16,475 nt of DNA from CAYMAX01 sp964388595 (GCA_964388595.1 CAYMAX010000031.1:1-16475), one strand, 5' to 3'; shown: positions 1 to 7,700, counted from the stretch's first letter. The notes: generated by a model not told the origin, from the letters alone. Translations and numbers: made by a program.

Positions 1-29
1 TTTTCTATCTCCAAAAAATCGTAATCCAT
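1..29 (-). CDS. leuS: Probable leucyl-tRNA synthetase, N-terminal start only
   Basis: Only the first nine codons lie inside the window, reading MDYDFLEIE and continuing past the edge. This resembles the start of Bacteroidota leucyl-tRNA synthetases, which typically open with a pattern like M-E-Y-N-F-x-E-I-E-K. The enzyme charges tRNA-Leu in the cytoplasm. The ATG lies 9 bases after the stop codon of the upstream M28-like gene on the same strand, so it is probably co-transcribed with that gene, gcvT and the SPOR lipoprotein. There is no Shine-Dalgarno, as is normal for the phylum. The identification rests on a very short peptide; the presence of a gene start here is more certain than its identity. 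Confidence 0.5.
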
Positions 30-38
30 ATCTTTATA

Positions 39-1340
39 TTATCGTTTTTTAAGCTTAAACTCTACCGGACTAGCAAACTTTACTCTTACTTTCTGCCCTC
101 CAAGTGTCCCCGGCTTCCATTTGGGAGAAGCTGCTATCACTCTTACCGCTTCAGCATCCAAGTCCTGGTCAACACTTTTAATGACTTTGACATTGGACAT
201 GGAACCATCTTTCTCAATGATAAATTCCACATACACCTGTCCCGAAATCCCCATAGAGAGTGGAATATCAGGATACTTCAAATAATCATATACCCACCTC
301 TCGAGAAACACCTTTTCATCTCCATGAAAAAACTGTGGAGGCTTATCCACTTCGTAAGGTGAATATACTCTGTCACCACTCTCAGATTCAGGACCCGAAA
401 TCACGAATCTACTTATCATTCTATCTTTGTTGGCAACCTCCCTTGTGAACATATAGACAAACTCGCATATTCTGCTCATAGCTTCATAATCGAGCAATTC
501 GGGTGTATCTCTGACAGAATGATAATCTCTGTGAGTACCTGTGGTAAAAAGAGCTACAGGTATATTTTTGTCATAAAAAGCAAGATAATCAGAAGGGATG
601 GCCGTACCTCCTCCATTGACCGGTGTCATCACAGACACTTTCTTGGGCAATTGTCCGATAGTATATGCTATCTCAGAATTGGGAACGCAAGTGTAATAAG
701 TAAAATCGTTAGATAGCCCCAGCCTCCCCACCATGTTGAGATTGATCATCAAAGAGATGCTGTCCACTTCGTTGAAAGCTCTGTTGGCAAAATACCAGGC
801 TCCTGCCATTCCTAGATTTTGGGCTCCGAATCCGGCAAAGATTACTGAACGTCTAAAAGAAAGAGCAGAAGAAGCAATACGCTCGGCCACTTCTATCATA
901 CAAGCGAGTCCTGAAGCATTATCATCTGCCCCCGGATAGATTTGGAACACTTTCTGGCCATTGACAGTGAGGATATTGGTGCCGAGATGATCGATATGCG
1001 CCCCTATCAATATGTATTCATTTTTATAAACTTTATCATAACCCTCAACGATGCCCACTATGTTTCTTGAAAAGATAGTGTCAGCAACCTCTTGAGCTAT
1101 CATAAAATCTTGACCCGAACGCGGTGTTATCATCTCCACACCCGCATCTATAAGACGGTCATACAGATAACCGGCAGCAGCCATCTCCCCGGGGGAGCCT
1201 GCTTTTCTTCCCAAAAGGGAATCGTTTGTAAAAAAGGCAACGTGTTTCCTAAGCCTCTCTTCACACTCCGTGTTCTGAGCATAAAGGGAAGAACATATCG
1301 TCGATACGATAAGAATCGAGAGTATCTTCAGAAACCTCAC
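39..1340 (-). CDS. Exported M28-like pseudo-peptidase with TonB C-terminal domain
   Basis: This 433-residue exported protein has a signal peptide ending near SLYAQ (residue 22), an M28 (aminopeptidase Y-type) domain at about 25-310 and a TonB C-terminal domain at about 340-430 (GQVYVEFIIEKDG, then the SPKWKPG turn). M28 landmarks are visible: HID at 115-117, GADDNASG at 137-144, and H274 in RDYHSVRDTPE. The usual catalytic Glu-Glu pair is replaced by Gln174-Asn175 (FGAQNLG), and the zinc-ligand Asp of the NLDMVG motif is Asn202 (NLNMVG). Peptidase activity is therefore doubtful; a binding role in the periplasm is inferred. No N-terminal TonB anchor is present, so the TonB-C domain probably acts as a protein- or peptidoglycan-binding module. 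The start is GTG (1338-1340), because an in-frame TGA, the gcvT stop, lies one codon upstream; the nearby ATG at 1345-1347 is out of frame. It follows gcvT with a 3-base gap. Confidence 0.85.
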   Translation of the reverse strand: MRFLKILSILIVSTICSSLYAQNTECEERLRKHVAFFTNDSLLGRKAGSPGEMAAAGYLYDRLIDAGVEMITPRSGQDFMIAQEVADTIFSRNIVGIVEGYDKVYKNEYILIGAHIDHLGTNILTVNGQKVFQIYPGADDNASGLACMIEVAERIASSALSFRRSVIFAGFGAQNLGMAGAWYFANRAFNEVDSISLMINLNMVGRLGLSNDFTYYTCVPNSEIAYTIGQLPKKVSVMTPVNGGGTAIPSDYLAFYDKNIPVALFTTGTHRDYHSVRDTPELLDYEAMSRICEFVYMFTREVANKDRMISRFVISGPESESGDRVYSPYEVDKPPQFFHGDEKVFLERWVYDYLKYPDIPLSMGISGQVYVEFIIEKDGSMSNVKVIKSVDQDLDAEAVRVIAASPKWKPGTLGGQKVRVKFASPVEFKLKKR

Positions 1341-1343
1341 GGG

Positions 1344-2447
1344 TCATTTCTTATAGAATGGCAACTTTACTACTTTGGCTTTTAAGAGCTTATCTCTGAC
1401 CTTGATAAAAATCTCGGAATCAACTTTGCTATATGCCGTCTCCACATAGGCCAATCCGACAGGAATCTTCATAGAAGGAGACATAGTACCTGAAGTGACC
1501 TGACCTATATGACGACCTGTGGCATCACATACTTCATAACCATGACGGGGAATACCTCTGTCAATGAGTTCAAATCCTACCAATTTACGCTTGAGACCCT
1601 GTTCTTTGAGTTTAAGCATATAACTCTTATCTATGAAATCACCTTTCACATCATTGAACTTGGTAATCCAGCCGAGTCCTGCCTCTAAAGGAGAAGTAGT
1701 GTCGTCAATATCATTTCCATACAGACAAAATCCCATCTCCAGGCGGAGTGTATCGCGTGCGCCAAGACCTATGGGACGAATACCGAATTCTTTACCTGCT
1801 TCGAAAACAGAGGTCCACAACTTCTCAGCATCTTTGTTGGAAGCATAAATCTCACATCCACCTGCACCGGTATATCCGGTAATGGAGAATATTACATCTA
1901 TACCTGCAAGCTTAAGCATCTTGAAAGTGTAATATTCCATATTTGAAATATCTTCTTTGCACAACTTCTGCATAGCTGCGATGGCTTTGGGACCTTGAAC
2001 AGCGAGCTGACAGGTGTCATCAGATGCATTATACAAATCCTTCCCTATAGTAAGATGAAACTTGGGAGCTACAGAGCAAAGATGATTCCAGTCTTTTTCG
2101 ATATTGGAAGCATTGACTACCAAAAGGTATGTCTGCGAATCAACGCAATAAGTAAGAAAATCATCTACTATACCCCCTTTACCATTGGGAAAACAAGCAT
2201 ACTGTACTTTCCCCGGGAAAAGGACTGAAGCATCATTGGAAGAGACATACTGGATAAATGGAAGTGCATTGGGGCCTTTGACCCAAATCTCTCCCATGTG
2301 AGACACATCAAAAACACCTACGCCGTTTCTCACTGCAAGGTGTTCTTCGTTAATACCGACATATTCGACCGGCATATTGAAGCCGGCAAAAGGAACCATC
2401 TTAGCACCCAGATCAATGTGCTTCTGGGTGAATGCTGTAACTTTCAT
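1344..2447 (-). CDS. gcvT: Aminomethyltransferase, T-protein of the glycine cleavage system
   Basis: GcvT transfers the methylene group from the aminomethyl-lipoyl H-protein to tetrahydrofolate, releasing ammonia, in the cytosolic glycine cleavage system. The 367-residue length is typical. Family motifs are present: VFDVSHMGEIWVKG at about 45-58, GGIVDDFLTY at 91-100 with the likely catalytic Asp96, NASN at 112-115, a GYTGAGGCEIY segment, and GLGARDTLRLE near residue 230. The C-terminal barrel segment includes GQVTSGTMSPS. The other glycine cleavage genes (gcvH, gcvP) are not in the window. It lies 22 bases downstream of the SPOR lipoprotein gene and is followed immediately by the M28-like gene, so it is probably mid-operon. 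I see no glycine riboswitch, and there is no room for one directly upstream. No Shine-Dalgarno precedes the ATG. Confidence 0.97.
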   Translation of the reverse strand: MKVTAFTQKHIDLGAKMVPFAGFNMPVEYVGINEEHLAVRNGVGVFDVSHMGEIWVKGPNALPFIQYVSSNDASVLFPGKVQYACFPNGKGGIVDDFLTYCVDSQTYLLVVNASNIEKDWNHLCSVAPKFHLTIGKDLYNASDDTCQLAVQGPKAIAAMQKLCKEDISNMEYYTFKMLKLAGIDVIFSITGYTGAGGCEIYASNKDAEKLWTSVFEAGKEFGIRPIGLGARDTLRLEMGFCLYGNDIDDTTSPLEAGLGWITKFNDVKGDFIDKSYMLKLKEQGLKRKLVGFELIDRGIPRHGYEVCDATGRHIGQVTSGTMSPSMKIPVGLAYVETAYSKVDSEIFIKVRDKLLKAKVVKLPFYKK

Positions 2448-2469
2448 TATATAAAAAACTTAAAAAGAA

Positions 2470-2952
2470 TTATTCATGTAGGTGCTGATGGAGGTCGTAT
2501 ACCCAAACATCATCGGGGCAATACTCAAACTCCAAAAGGCGGTCCATCTCGGCAAGAGCTTTCTGATAATTATCAAAAGAAGCCACAGACACTACGTCAT
2601 AGCCGTTTTTAAATTTAATGCGTACCGGCTTGTATCCATTTTTCTGCAACAGTGCATACATCTTGGATGCATTGTCTTCCACTTTAAAACTACCGATAAT
2701 GACATTATACCTATGGGCGTCATCCTGTAGAAACTGACTGTCAGCTTCTGAAATGGCTTTTTCAAGATTCAGAGCATTGGCCTTGTTGATGGAGTCAAGC
2801 TGTCTTTGCTTGCGGGCTTGAGCCTCAGCTTCGATTCTCATCCTTTCGATATCTTTGGACGTAGGTTTACCGAGGATAGAGCGAAAGAAATCACAACCGG
2901 TAAATAAAACGGCTGCAAGAAGAAGAACAGGCACTAATTTAAAAGCTTTCAT
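2470..2952 (-). CDS. SPOR-domain lipoprotein
   Basis: I place the start at the ATG of MKAFKLVPVL (2950-2952), giving 160 residues. An open frame extends 20 codons further upstream to 3012, but that extension runs through the promoter and would bury the lipoprotein signal. The signal peptide ends in LFTGC with the lipidated Cys at position 20. Residues about 33-76 are charged and Ala/Glu/Gln-rich, probably helical or coiled coil. A SPOR domain follows at about 81-155 (YNVIIGSFK, then GYDVVSVASF); such domains bind glycan strands of peptidoglycan stripped of stem peptides, often at division sites. It is probably an envelope-anchored periplasmic protein. It is the first gene of the run leading into gcvT, with a consensus promoter upstream. 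Confidence 0.9.
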   Translation of the reverse strand: MKAFKLVPVLLLAAVLFTGCDFFRSILGKPTSKDIERMRIEAEAQARKQRQLDSINKANALNLEKAISEADSQFLQDDAHRYNVIIGSFKVEDNASKMYALLQKNGYKPVRIKFKNGYDVVSVASFDNYQKALAEMDRLLEFEYCPDDVWVYDLHQHLHE

Positions 2953-2984
2953 AATCAAAAAATTAATATTCGTTTTTAACTCAA

Positions 2985-3014
2985 CAAAAGTAGGAAATAA
3001 TGTTTCAAACACAA
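2985..3014 (-). promoter_or_regulatory. Bacteroidota-type promoter for the SPOR-gcvT-M28 operon
   Basis: On the minus strand the sequence reads TTG (3012-3014), 19 bases, then TACTTTTG (2985-2992). This is a full match to the primary-sigma consensus of Bacteroidota (-33 TTG, -7 TAnnTTTG). The predicted transcription start is near 2980, about 30 bases before the ATG at 2952. It supports the shorter start of the SPOR gene, since the longer frame would begin upstream of the transcript. Confidence 0.75.
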
Positions 3015-3031
3015 AAAATAATGTATATTTA
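3003..3031 (+). promoter_or_regulatory. Weak candidate promoter for the DUF389-CapA-PhoH operon
   Basis: TATATTTA at 3024-3031 matches seven of eight positions of TAnnTTTG. The -33 region is only a TTTC (3003-3006), so the match is partial. It overlaps the divergent SPOR promoter within the 110-base intergenic region. Its position, about 30 bases before the ATG at 3063, fits, but the assignment is tentative. Confidence 0.35.
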
Positions 3032-3062
3032 CCCCCTCTTTTTGCATAATAAGGATGACATT

Positions 3063-4442
3063 ATGGATAATGAGTCAAATAATTTAAAGAAAGACTCTCA
3101 AAATTTCTTTCAAAAATTATGGAAAAGCTTCAGGAGTCTTATAGCACTGTCAGAATACACAGATATTGCTGCCGCCACTGACAATATTCAGAAAAATATA
3201 CAATTCAAAGGCCCCACTGTCTATATTCTCGCCTTTGCCATTGTCATAGCTTCTGTCGGACTCAACGTCAATTCCATCCCCGTCATCATCGGCGCCATGC
3301 TCATCTCCCCATTGATGGGACCTATCATCGGTATAGGATACGGGTTGGGTATCAACGACACTGATTTCCTGAAAAAAGCTTTCAAGAATTGGCTTATTAT
3401 GGTGGTAATCAGCCTTCTGGTCTCAACCATTTATTTTTTACTTTCCCCCCTTCAGCTTGAAAATCCTACCGAACTTCTTGCCCGCACCAACCCTACTATC
3501 TTCGATGTACTGATAGCCCTTTTTGGTGGATTTGCCGGAATAGTGGAACTTAGCAAAAAAGAGAAAGGGACAGTTATCTCAGGTGTCGCCATCGCCACAG
3601 CTCTTATGCCTCCTCTCTGTACCGCAGGTTACGGACTCGCTATGGGCGAATTCAGGTACCTCCTGGGTGCCCTCTATTTATTTTTCATAAACAGTGTTTT
3701 CATAGCACTCTCCACATTTGTGGTTGTCAAATTCCTCAGGTTCCCAAGCACCCATTTTGCTGACCCTGCCAAAGAGAAAAGAGTGCGTACATATATCTCT
3801 CTTTTCACAGTTATTCTCATCATTCCTAGTGTAATATCAGCTATTATGGTGGTCAAGGAGAATAACTTCAATCAGACTGCACGCAGGTTTGTAAACACCA
3901 ACAAGACATTAGCCAAGAGTTATATTTACGATTATAAGACCGACCATCATTCCAAACCACCTGTTGTAGAGATATCCATAGCTGGAGAAGCCCTCACAGA
4001 AGGCGAGACAGAGATGCTTTTTAGATCTGCAGAAGGTATGGGAATTGCCCGCAATCAATTACTTATCAAGCAGAACGCCGCCAATATTCAAGACAACTCA
4101 CTCGACAAGGCTGTGGTGCAGGGCATTTTCGAACGTAACGACATCGAGATTGAACGTCGCGAAGCTACCATCGCCAAGATGGAATCCGAACTCAAGAAAT
4201 ATAAAGACTTGGAATTGCCCTACGAACAGATGGCCAAAGAGCTTGCTTCTCAATACCCGCAGATTACTTCATTTTCTCTGGCGAGGGGGACGCAAATCAA
4301 TCCTTCCACTTTGGAATCTGAAGATCAGATTATTGTGATTATAAGTACAGACCCGAAACTTACTGACAATGAGATGACATTGTTTAAGAGATGGCTCAAC
4401 GTAAGGCTCAATTTTAAAAACCTTAAAGTGATAGAAGAATGA
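3063..4442 (+). CDS. DUF389 family integral membrane protein
   Basis: The preferred start is the ATG of MDNESNN at 3063 (459 residues). A longer frame from 3000 would pass through the promoter region. A weak AAGGA lies 8 bases upstream. After a hydrophilic N-terminus of about 48 residues there are six or seven predicted membrane segments between about 50 and 263, containing the family's Gly/Pro-rich core (GAMLISPLMGPIIGIGYG near 77-94 and ATALMPPLCTAGYGLAMG near 168-185). The C-terminal half is soluble, with a charged, probably coiled-coil stretch at about 350-390 (IERREATIAKMESELKKY). DUF389/TIGR00341 proteins have no firmly established function. The stop codon overlaps the start of the CapA-like gene (ATGA), so the two are probably translationally coupled. 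Confidence 0.9.
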   Translation: MDNESNNLKKDSQNFFQKLWKSFRSLIALSEYTDIAAATDNIQKNIQFKGPTVYILAFAIVIASVGLNVNSIPVIIGAMLISPLMGPIIGIGYGLGINDTDFLKKAFKNWLIMVVISLLVSTIYFLLSPLQLENPTELLARTNPTIFDVLIALFGGFAGIVELSKKEKGTVISGVAIATALMPPLCTAGYGLAMGEFRYLLGALYLFFINSVFIALSTFVVVKFLRFPSTHFADPAKEKRVRTYISLFTVILIIPSVISAIMVVKENNFNQTARRFVNTNKTLAKSYIYDYKTDHHSKPPVVEISIAGEALTEGETEMLFRSAEGMGIARNQLLIKQNAANIQDNSLDKAVVQGIFERNDIEIERREATIAKMESELKKYKDLELPYEQMAKELASQYPQITSFSLARGTQINPSTLESEDQIIVIISTDPKLTDNEMTLFKRWLNVRLNFKNLKVIEE

Positions 4443-5512
4443 TTATGAGGTGTTTGTTGTTTTTTCTCTTTCTTTCCCTCTCATCCCCGGGCGACACCAT
4501 CAAACTCCTCTTTATGGGTGATGTGATGTCTCACGGCAAACAATTGGCAGCTGCTCATATTCAAGGCAGAGACACCCTTCTCGATTCTTCTTACGATTAT
4601 TCCTCCTATTTCAAATATACAAGTGAGAAAATAAAAGAAGCAGACTTCGCCGTTGCCAACGTCGAACATCCATCAGGTCTCGCCCCATTTAGCGGATACC
4701 CCTCTTTTTCAGGTCCCCTGTCTTTAGTCGAAGAGGCCAAACGAAGTGGAGTCGATTTGGTGTTGTGTGCCAACAATCACATTACCGACAAAGGCATCAA
4801 AGGGGTACAAAGCACCATCAACGGCTTGCAAAGCGTAGGCATACCATTTACAGGAGTCTATCAAAACAGTGAGGAGGAAAATGAACTCAATCCCTATCTG
4901 ACCACCATCGGTGGGATAAAAATCGCTTTCATTAATTTCACATACGGTCTCAACAATCAGACGCCCATAGTCCCCTTCGTTGTCAATTTTATGGATACAG
5001 TCAGTGTAAAAAAAGCCATTGACAGAGCCAAACAACGTAAAGCCGATATCATCGTCGCCCTCCCTCATTGGGGGGAAGAATACATTCTCAGTGAATCTTC
5101 ATCACAACGCAGGTGGAGGGATTTTCTCTTGAGAGAAGGGGTGTCTCTTATCATAGGCACCCATCCCCATGTCATTCAGCCTGTGGAGATAGCTCGGGAA
5201 GGAGACCACATCAAGTCCATCACTGTCTATTCGTTGGGCAATTATATATCTAATATGAGCCTTACCAACACCCCCATGGGCATTATTTATACTGTTTCTC
5301 TCACCACCGATGAGAAGGGAGAAGCAGTCATCGTGGATGGAATTTCTGACTGGATATGGTGTTCCAGAGCCGGAAAACTCGATAATAACTACACCACAGT
5401 CTTCGTGACAGATTTTCTCGACAGAAAATCAGATTTTAAAGACCAAAACGATTACAAAAAAATGTCCGATACTTATTACAATCTAAAATCTGTTTTCGAT
5501 AATGGTAAGTAA
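4439..5512 (+). CDS. CapA-like (PGA_cap) metallophosphatase, probably exported
   Basis: The protein has 357 residues from the ATG at 4439 (or 355 from ATG 4445). A hydrophobic N-terminus (CLLFFLFLSLSS) suggests export; there is no lipobox Cys. The calcineurin-like fold of the PGA_cap/CapA family shows in order: FMGDVMSHG at 25-33, NVEHPSG at 74-80, ANNHITDKG at 111-119, PHWGEEY at 209-215, GTHPHVIQP at 240-248 and YSLGNYIS at 264-271. These supply the Asp, Asn and His ligands for two metal ions. Relatives include the poly-gamma-glutamate capsule protein CapA, but no capBC-type genes are here, so a capsule role is not supported; an envelope phosphoesterase is as likely. It overlaps DUF389 by 4 bases and phoH by 11 bases. 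Confidence 0.9.
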   Translation: MIMRCLLFFLFLSLSSPGDTIKLLFMGDVMSHGKQLAAAHIQGRDTLLDSSYDYSSYFKYTSEKIKEADFAVANVEHPSGLAPFSGYPSFSGPLSLVEEAKRSGVDLVLCANNHITDKGIKGVQSTINGLQSVGIPFTGVYQNSEEENELNPYLTTIGGIKIAFINFTYGLNNQTPIVPFVVNFMDTVSVKKAIDRAKQRKADIIVALPHWGEEYILSESSSQRRWRDFLLREGVSLIIGTHPHVIQPVEIAREGDHIKSITVYSLGNYISNMSLTNTPMGIIYTVSLTTDEKGEAVIVDGISDWIWCSRAGKLDNNYTTVFVTDFLDRKSDFKDQNDYKKMSDTYYNLKSVFDNGK

Positions 5513-6473
5513 AACAAGAAAAATTACCCTCACAGAGATTGACCCGATAGAGATATACGGAGTCAATAACAGAATACTCGAAAGAATTAAACAATACTTT
5601 CCAAAACTCAAGATAATAGCAAGAGGGTCTGATATTTTTCTTACAGGAAGTGCCAAAGACATTGCTCTGTTTGAAAAGAGGCTCGATGCACTCGTCCGTA
5701 TCAGAATGAGCAAAAGAACCTTGACTCCCGATGATGTCGACAGATTATTTGACTATGACAATTTCCCCAATGCAGAATCATCCTCTTCTGAAGAGGTAAT
5801 GCCTGAAGATACCTATACCATCGTGTATGGCAACGAAGGACGGATAGTAAAAGCCCGCACCAAAAATCAGAAGAGACTGGTAGATGAATTTTATAAAAAT
5901 GACCTGATTTTCGCTCTCGGTCCGGCTGGTACCGGAAAGACTTATACCGCTATTGCCTTGGCTGTTAGAGCTCTCAAAAATAAAGAAGTCAAGAAACTAA
6001 TCCTTACCCGTCCTGCAGTAGAAGCAGGAGAGCGTCTCGGTTTTCTCCCCGGGGATATGAAAGACAAACTTGACCCATATCTTCAGCCTCTTTATGATGC
6101 CCTCCGAGATATGATTCACCCCAAGAAACTTGAAGCACTGATGGAAGAGGGAATCATTCAGATAGCACCATTGGCATATATGAGAGGGCGTACTCTCGAT
6201 AGTGCTTTCGTTATCTTGGACGAAGCTCAGAACACCTCCCTGGGACAGCTCAAAATGTTCCTTACACGTATGGGGTGTCACGCCAAATTTATCGTCACAG
6301 GCGATGCTACTCAAGTCGATTTGCCCAACAAAAACGACTCCGGTCTATTGAAGGGAGTCGGTCTTGTAAAAGATATAAAAGGGATTGCTATCGTCAACTT
6401 TACTACAGAAGACATCGTGCGCCATCCTCTTGTCACCAAGATAATCAATGCCTTTGATAGGGAACAACAATAA
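5502..6473 (+). CDS. phoH: PhoH-like P-loop ATPase
   Basis: This 323-residue protein matches the PhoH/PhoH-like (PhoL-type) family. An N-terminal KH-like part covers about 1-75, followed by an acidic linker (about 85-105) and the ATPase core: Walker A GPAGTGKT at 140-147, the LTRPAVEAGERLGFLPG segment at about 168-184, Walker B VILDEAQN at 237-244, and VTGDATQVDLP near 265-275. The family is linked to RNA metabolism and ribosome maturation (commonly beside ybeY elsewhere), and ATP hydrolysis is expected. ybeY is not adjacent here. The start ATG lies inside the last codons of the CapA-like gene, 11 bases overlapping and in another frame, which suggests coupled translation. No Shine-Dalgarno is visible. 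Confidence 0.95.
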   Translation: MVSKTRKITLTEIDPIEIYGVNNRILERIKQYFPKLKIIARGSDIFLTGSAKDIALFEKRLDALVRIRMSKRTLTPDDVDRLFDYDNFPNAESSSSEEVMPEDTYTIVYGNEGRIVKARTKNQKRLVDEFYKNDLIFALGPAGTGKTYTAIALAVRALKNKEVKKLILTRPAVEAGERLGFLPGDMKDKLDPYLQPLYDALRDMIHPKKLEALMEEGIIQIAPLAYMRGRTLDSAFVILDEAQNTSLGQLKMFLTRMGCHAKFIVTGDATQVDLPNKNDSGLLKGVGLVKDIKGIAIVNFTTEDIVRHPLVTKIINAFDREQQ

Positions 6474-6475
6474 TC

Positions 6476-7291
6476 TTACCACGAGCCTCCTGCTCCTCCA
6501 CCTCCGAAACTTCCGCCGCCAAAGCCACCTCTGAATCCGCCACCGAAACCTCCTCCGGAGCCTCCGCCGTATCCACCGCCACCACCTCTTCCTCCCAAGA
6601 GCATTGAGAGCAACAGTGCTCTGGCAAAGTTATTCTTTTTGCCCTTACCATCCATATTGGCAGGGCCATTGCCCGAAAAGAGGGCGATGATACAGATAAG
6701 CAATACCAATATTGAGAAAATAAACTTGATATACCCAGCTATCTTGTCTTTCTGGTCCCACTCATCATAACTGATCTCCCCTGAGGCCAGCTTGATGATG
6801 ACATCAAGACCTGCATTGATACCGGCATAATAGTCATTCTCCTTGAAGAGCGGAATCATCTCCCTGTCAACTATTCTCTTGGCTGTAGCATCGGGGATAA
6901 CCCCTTCGAGGCCATATCCCACAGCGATAAAACACTGGCCTGATTGATTCCCTACTTTGGGCTTGACCAATATCACTATACCATTGTTGAAAGAAGAGCT
7001 TCCGACTCCCCACTTCTCCCCCACCTCATAAGCATATTGTGACGGAGAAAGGTCGCCAAGATTGTTGACTGTAATGACAACAATTCTATTGGAAGACTTC
7101 TCTGCGAACCTTACCAGTCTCGACTCCATAGCACTTCTTTCAGACGAAGAGAGCACAGAGGCATAATCATTGACAGCATAAGGGACCAAAGGACGGTCAG
7201 GCACCTGTGCCGCCATAGAAGCAGCAAAGAGCATCCCTATGATGAGAAATAGTATTTTATTCCTGGAAAGAGACTTCATCATGCTGTTCAT
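6476..7291 (-). CDS. TPM-domain (YgcG-like) exported protein with glycine-rich tail
   Basis: The frame opens at 7291 (271 residues), but ATGs at 7282 and 7279 are equally plausible; the last gives the cleanest signal peptide (MKSLSRNKILF to about AAQ). The order is: signal peptide, TPM domain at about 37-160 (VNDYASVLS, IVVITVNNLGD, FIAVGYGLEGVIPD), a membrane segment at about 187-205, and a Gly-rich tail from about 233 to the terminal GGSW. This is the usual YgcG/DUF2207-neighbour architecture; TPM domains have been tied to photosystem repair phosphatases and membrane-stress proteins, but the function in Bacteroidota is not settled. It overlaps the upstream TPM gene by 23-35 bases and is last in the lemA run. 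Its stop is 2 bases from the convergent phoH stop. Confidence 0.88.
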   Translation of the reverse strand: MNSMMKSLSRNKILFLIIGMLFAASMAAQVPDRPLVPYAVNDYASVLSSSERSAMESRLVRFAEKSSNRIVVITVNNLGDLSPSQYAYEVGEKWGVGSSSFNNGIVILVKPKVGNQSGQCFIAVGYGLEGVIPDATAKRIVDREMIPLFKENDYYAGINAGLDVIIKLASGEISYDEWDQKDKIAGYIKFIFSILVLLICIIALFSGNGPANMDGKGKKNNFARALLLSMLLGGRGGGGGYGGGSGGGFGGGFRGGFGGGSFGGGGAGGSW

Positions 7292-7697
7292 TTATATCAT
7301 CTGTTTGATATGGAAAAAATAATTTGAGCTTCTCTCCGATACTCAAGACCGCCTTGCAAATACCTTGAACATAAAGTTCCTCCTTAAAATCTGCAGACAT
7401 CTGGGCAGTCACGGAATTCCAAAAACCGGCCCCAACATTCGAATTGATACCCGAATCTCCCACTATGGCAAAATGATGTGAAGATGGCGCGACATATACC
7501 AGCACAGCATTGCGCTGCTCTGTCTTTAGCATATTGAGCTTGATAAAGATGTAGGCTGCACGAAGATAGGGATCTATCTTGCAGGAAGACTCGATATGAA
7601 CTCGTATCTCTCCGGATGTGTTCAGCTCTGCCTGCTTTATGGCAGCCTCAATCTTCTCACGAGACTCTTTGGATTTGAGATCCGTAAAAGTGCTCAT
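7257..7697 (-). CDS. TPM-domain protein without signal peptide
   Basis: This 146-residue protein starts with SxxExxxIEAAIKQAELNTSGEIRVHIES, the typical opening of short TPM-domain proteins that accompany LemA. Further matches are AVLVYVAPSSHHFAIVGDSGIN at about 64-85 and the FWNSVTAQMSADFKE helix. It has no signal peptide or clear membrane helix, so it probably sits in the cytoplasm or peripherally at the membrane, unlike its exported neighbour. It starts 3 bases after the lemA stop and overlaps the next TPM gene, so the three genes are almost certainly one transcript. The biochemical role is unknown. Confidence 0.85.
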   Translation of the reverse strand: MSTFTDLKSKESREKIEAAIKQAELNTSGEIRVHIESSCKIDPYLRAAYIFIKLNMLKTEQRNAVLVYVAPSSHHFAIVGDSGINSNVGAGFWNSVTAQMSADFKEELYVQGICKAVLSIGEKLKLFFPYQTDDINEQHDEVSFQE

Positions 7698-7700
7698 AAA

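Noticed and set aside
2448..2469. Possible glycine riboswitch before gcvT
   Set aside because: Only 22 bases separate gcvT from the preceding gene and no aptamer-like structure fits.
2953..3012. A 20-codon upstream extension of the SPOR lipoprotein frame
   Set aside because: It runs through the consensus promoter and would place the lipobox signal internally; the ATG at 2952 gives a normal lipoprotein signal peptide.
3000..3062. A 21-codon upstream extension of the DUF389 frame
   Set aside because: It overlaps the candidate promoter and adds a non-family sequence; the ATG at 3063 fits better.
4439..5512. Poly-gamma-glutamate capsule locus suggested by the CapA-like protein
   Set aside because: No capB, capC or other capsule genes are nearby; the family includes many non-capsule phosphoesterases.
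6480..6600. Repeat-like GC-rich tract
   Set aside because: It encodes the glycine-rich tail of the TPM protein; this low-complexity coding is usual for the family and not an independent repeat or mobile element.
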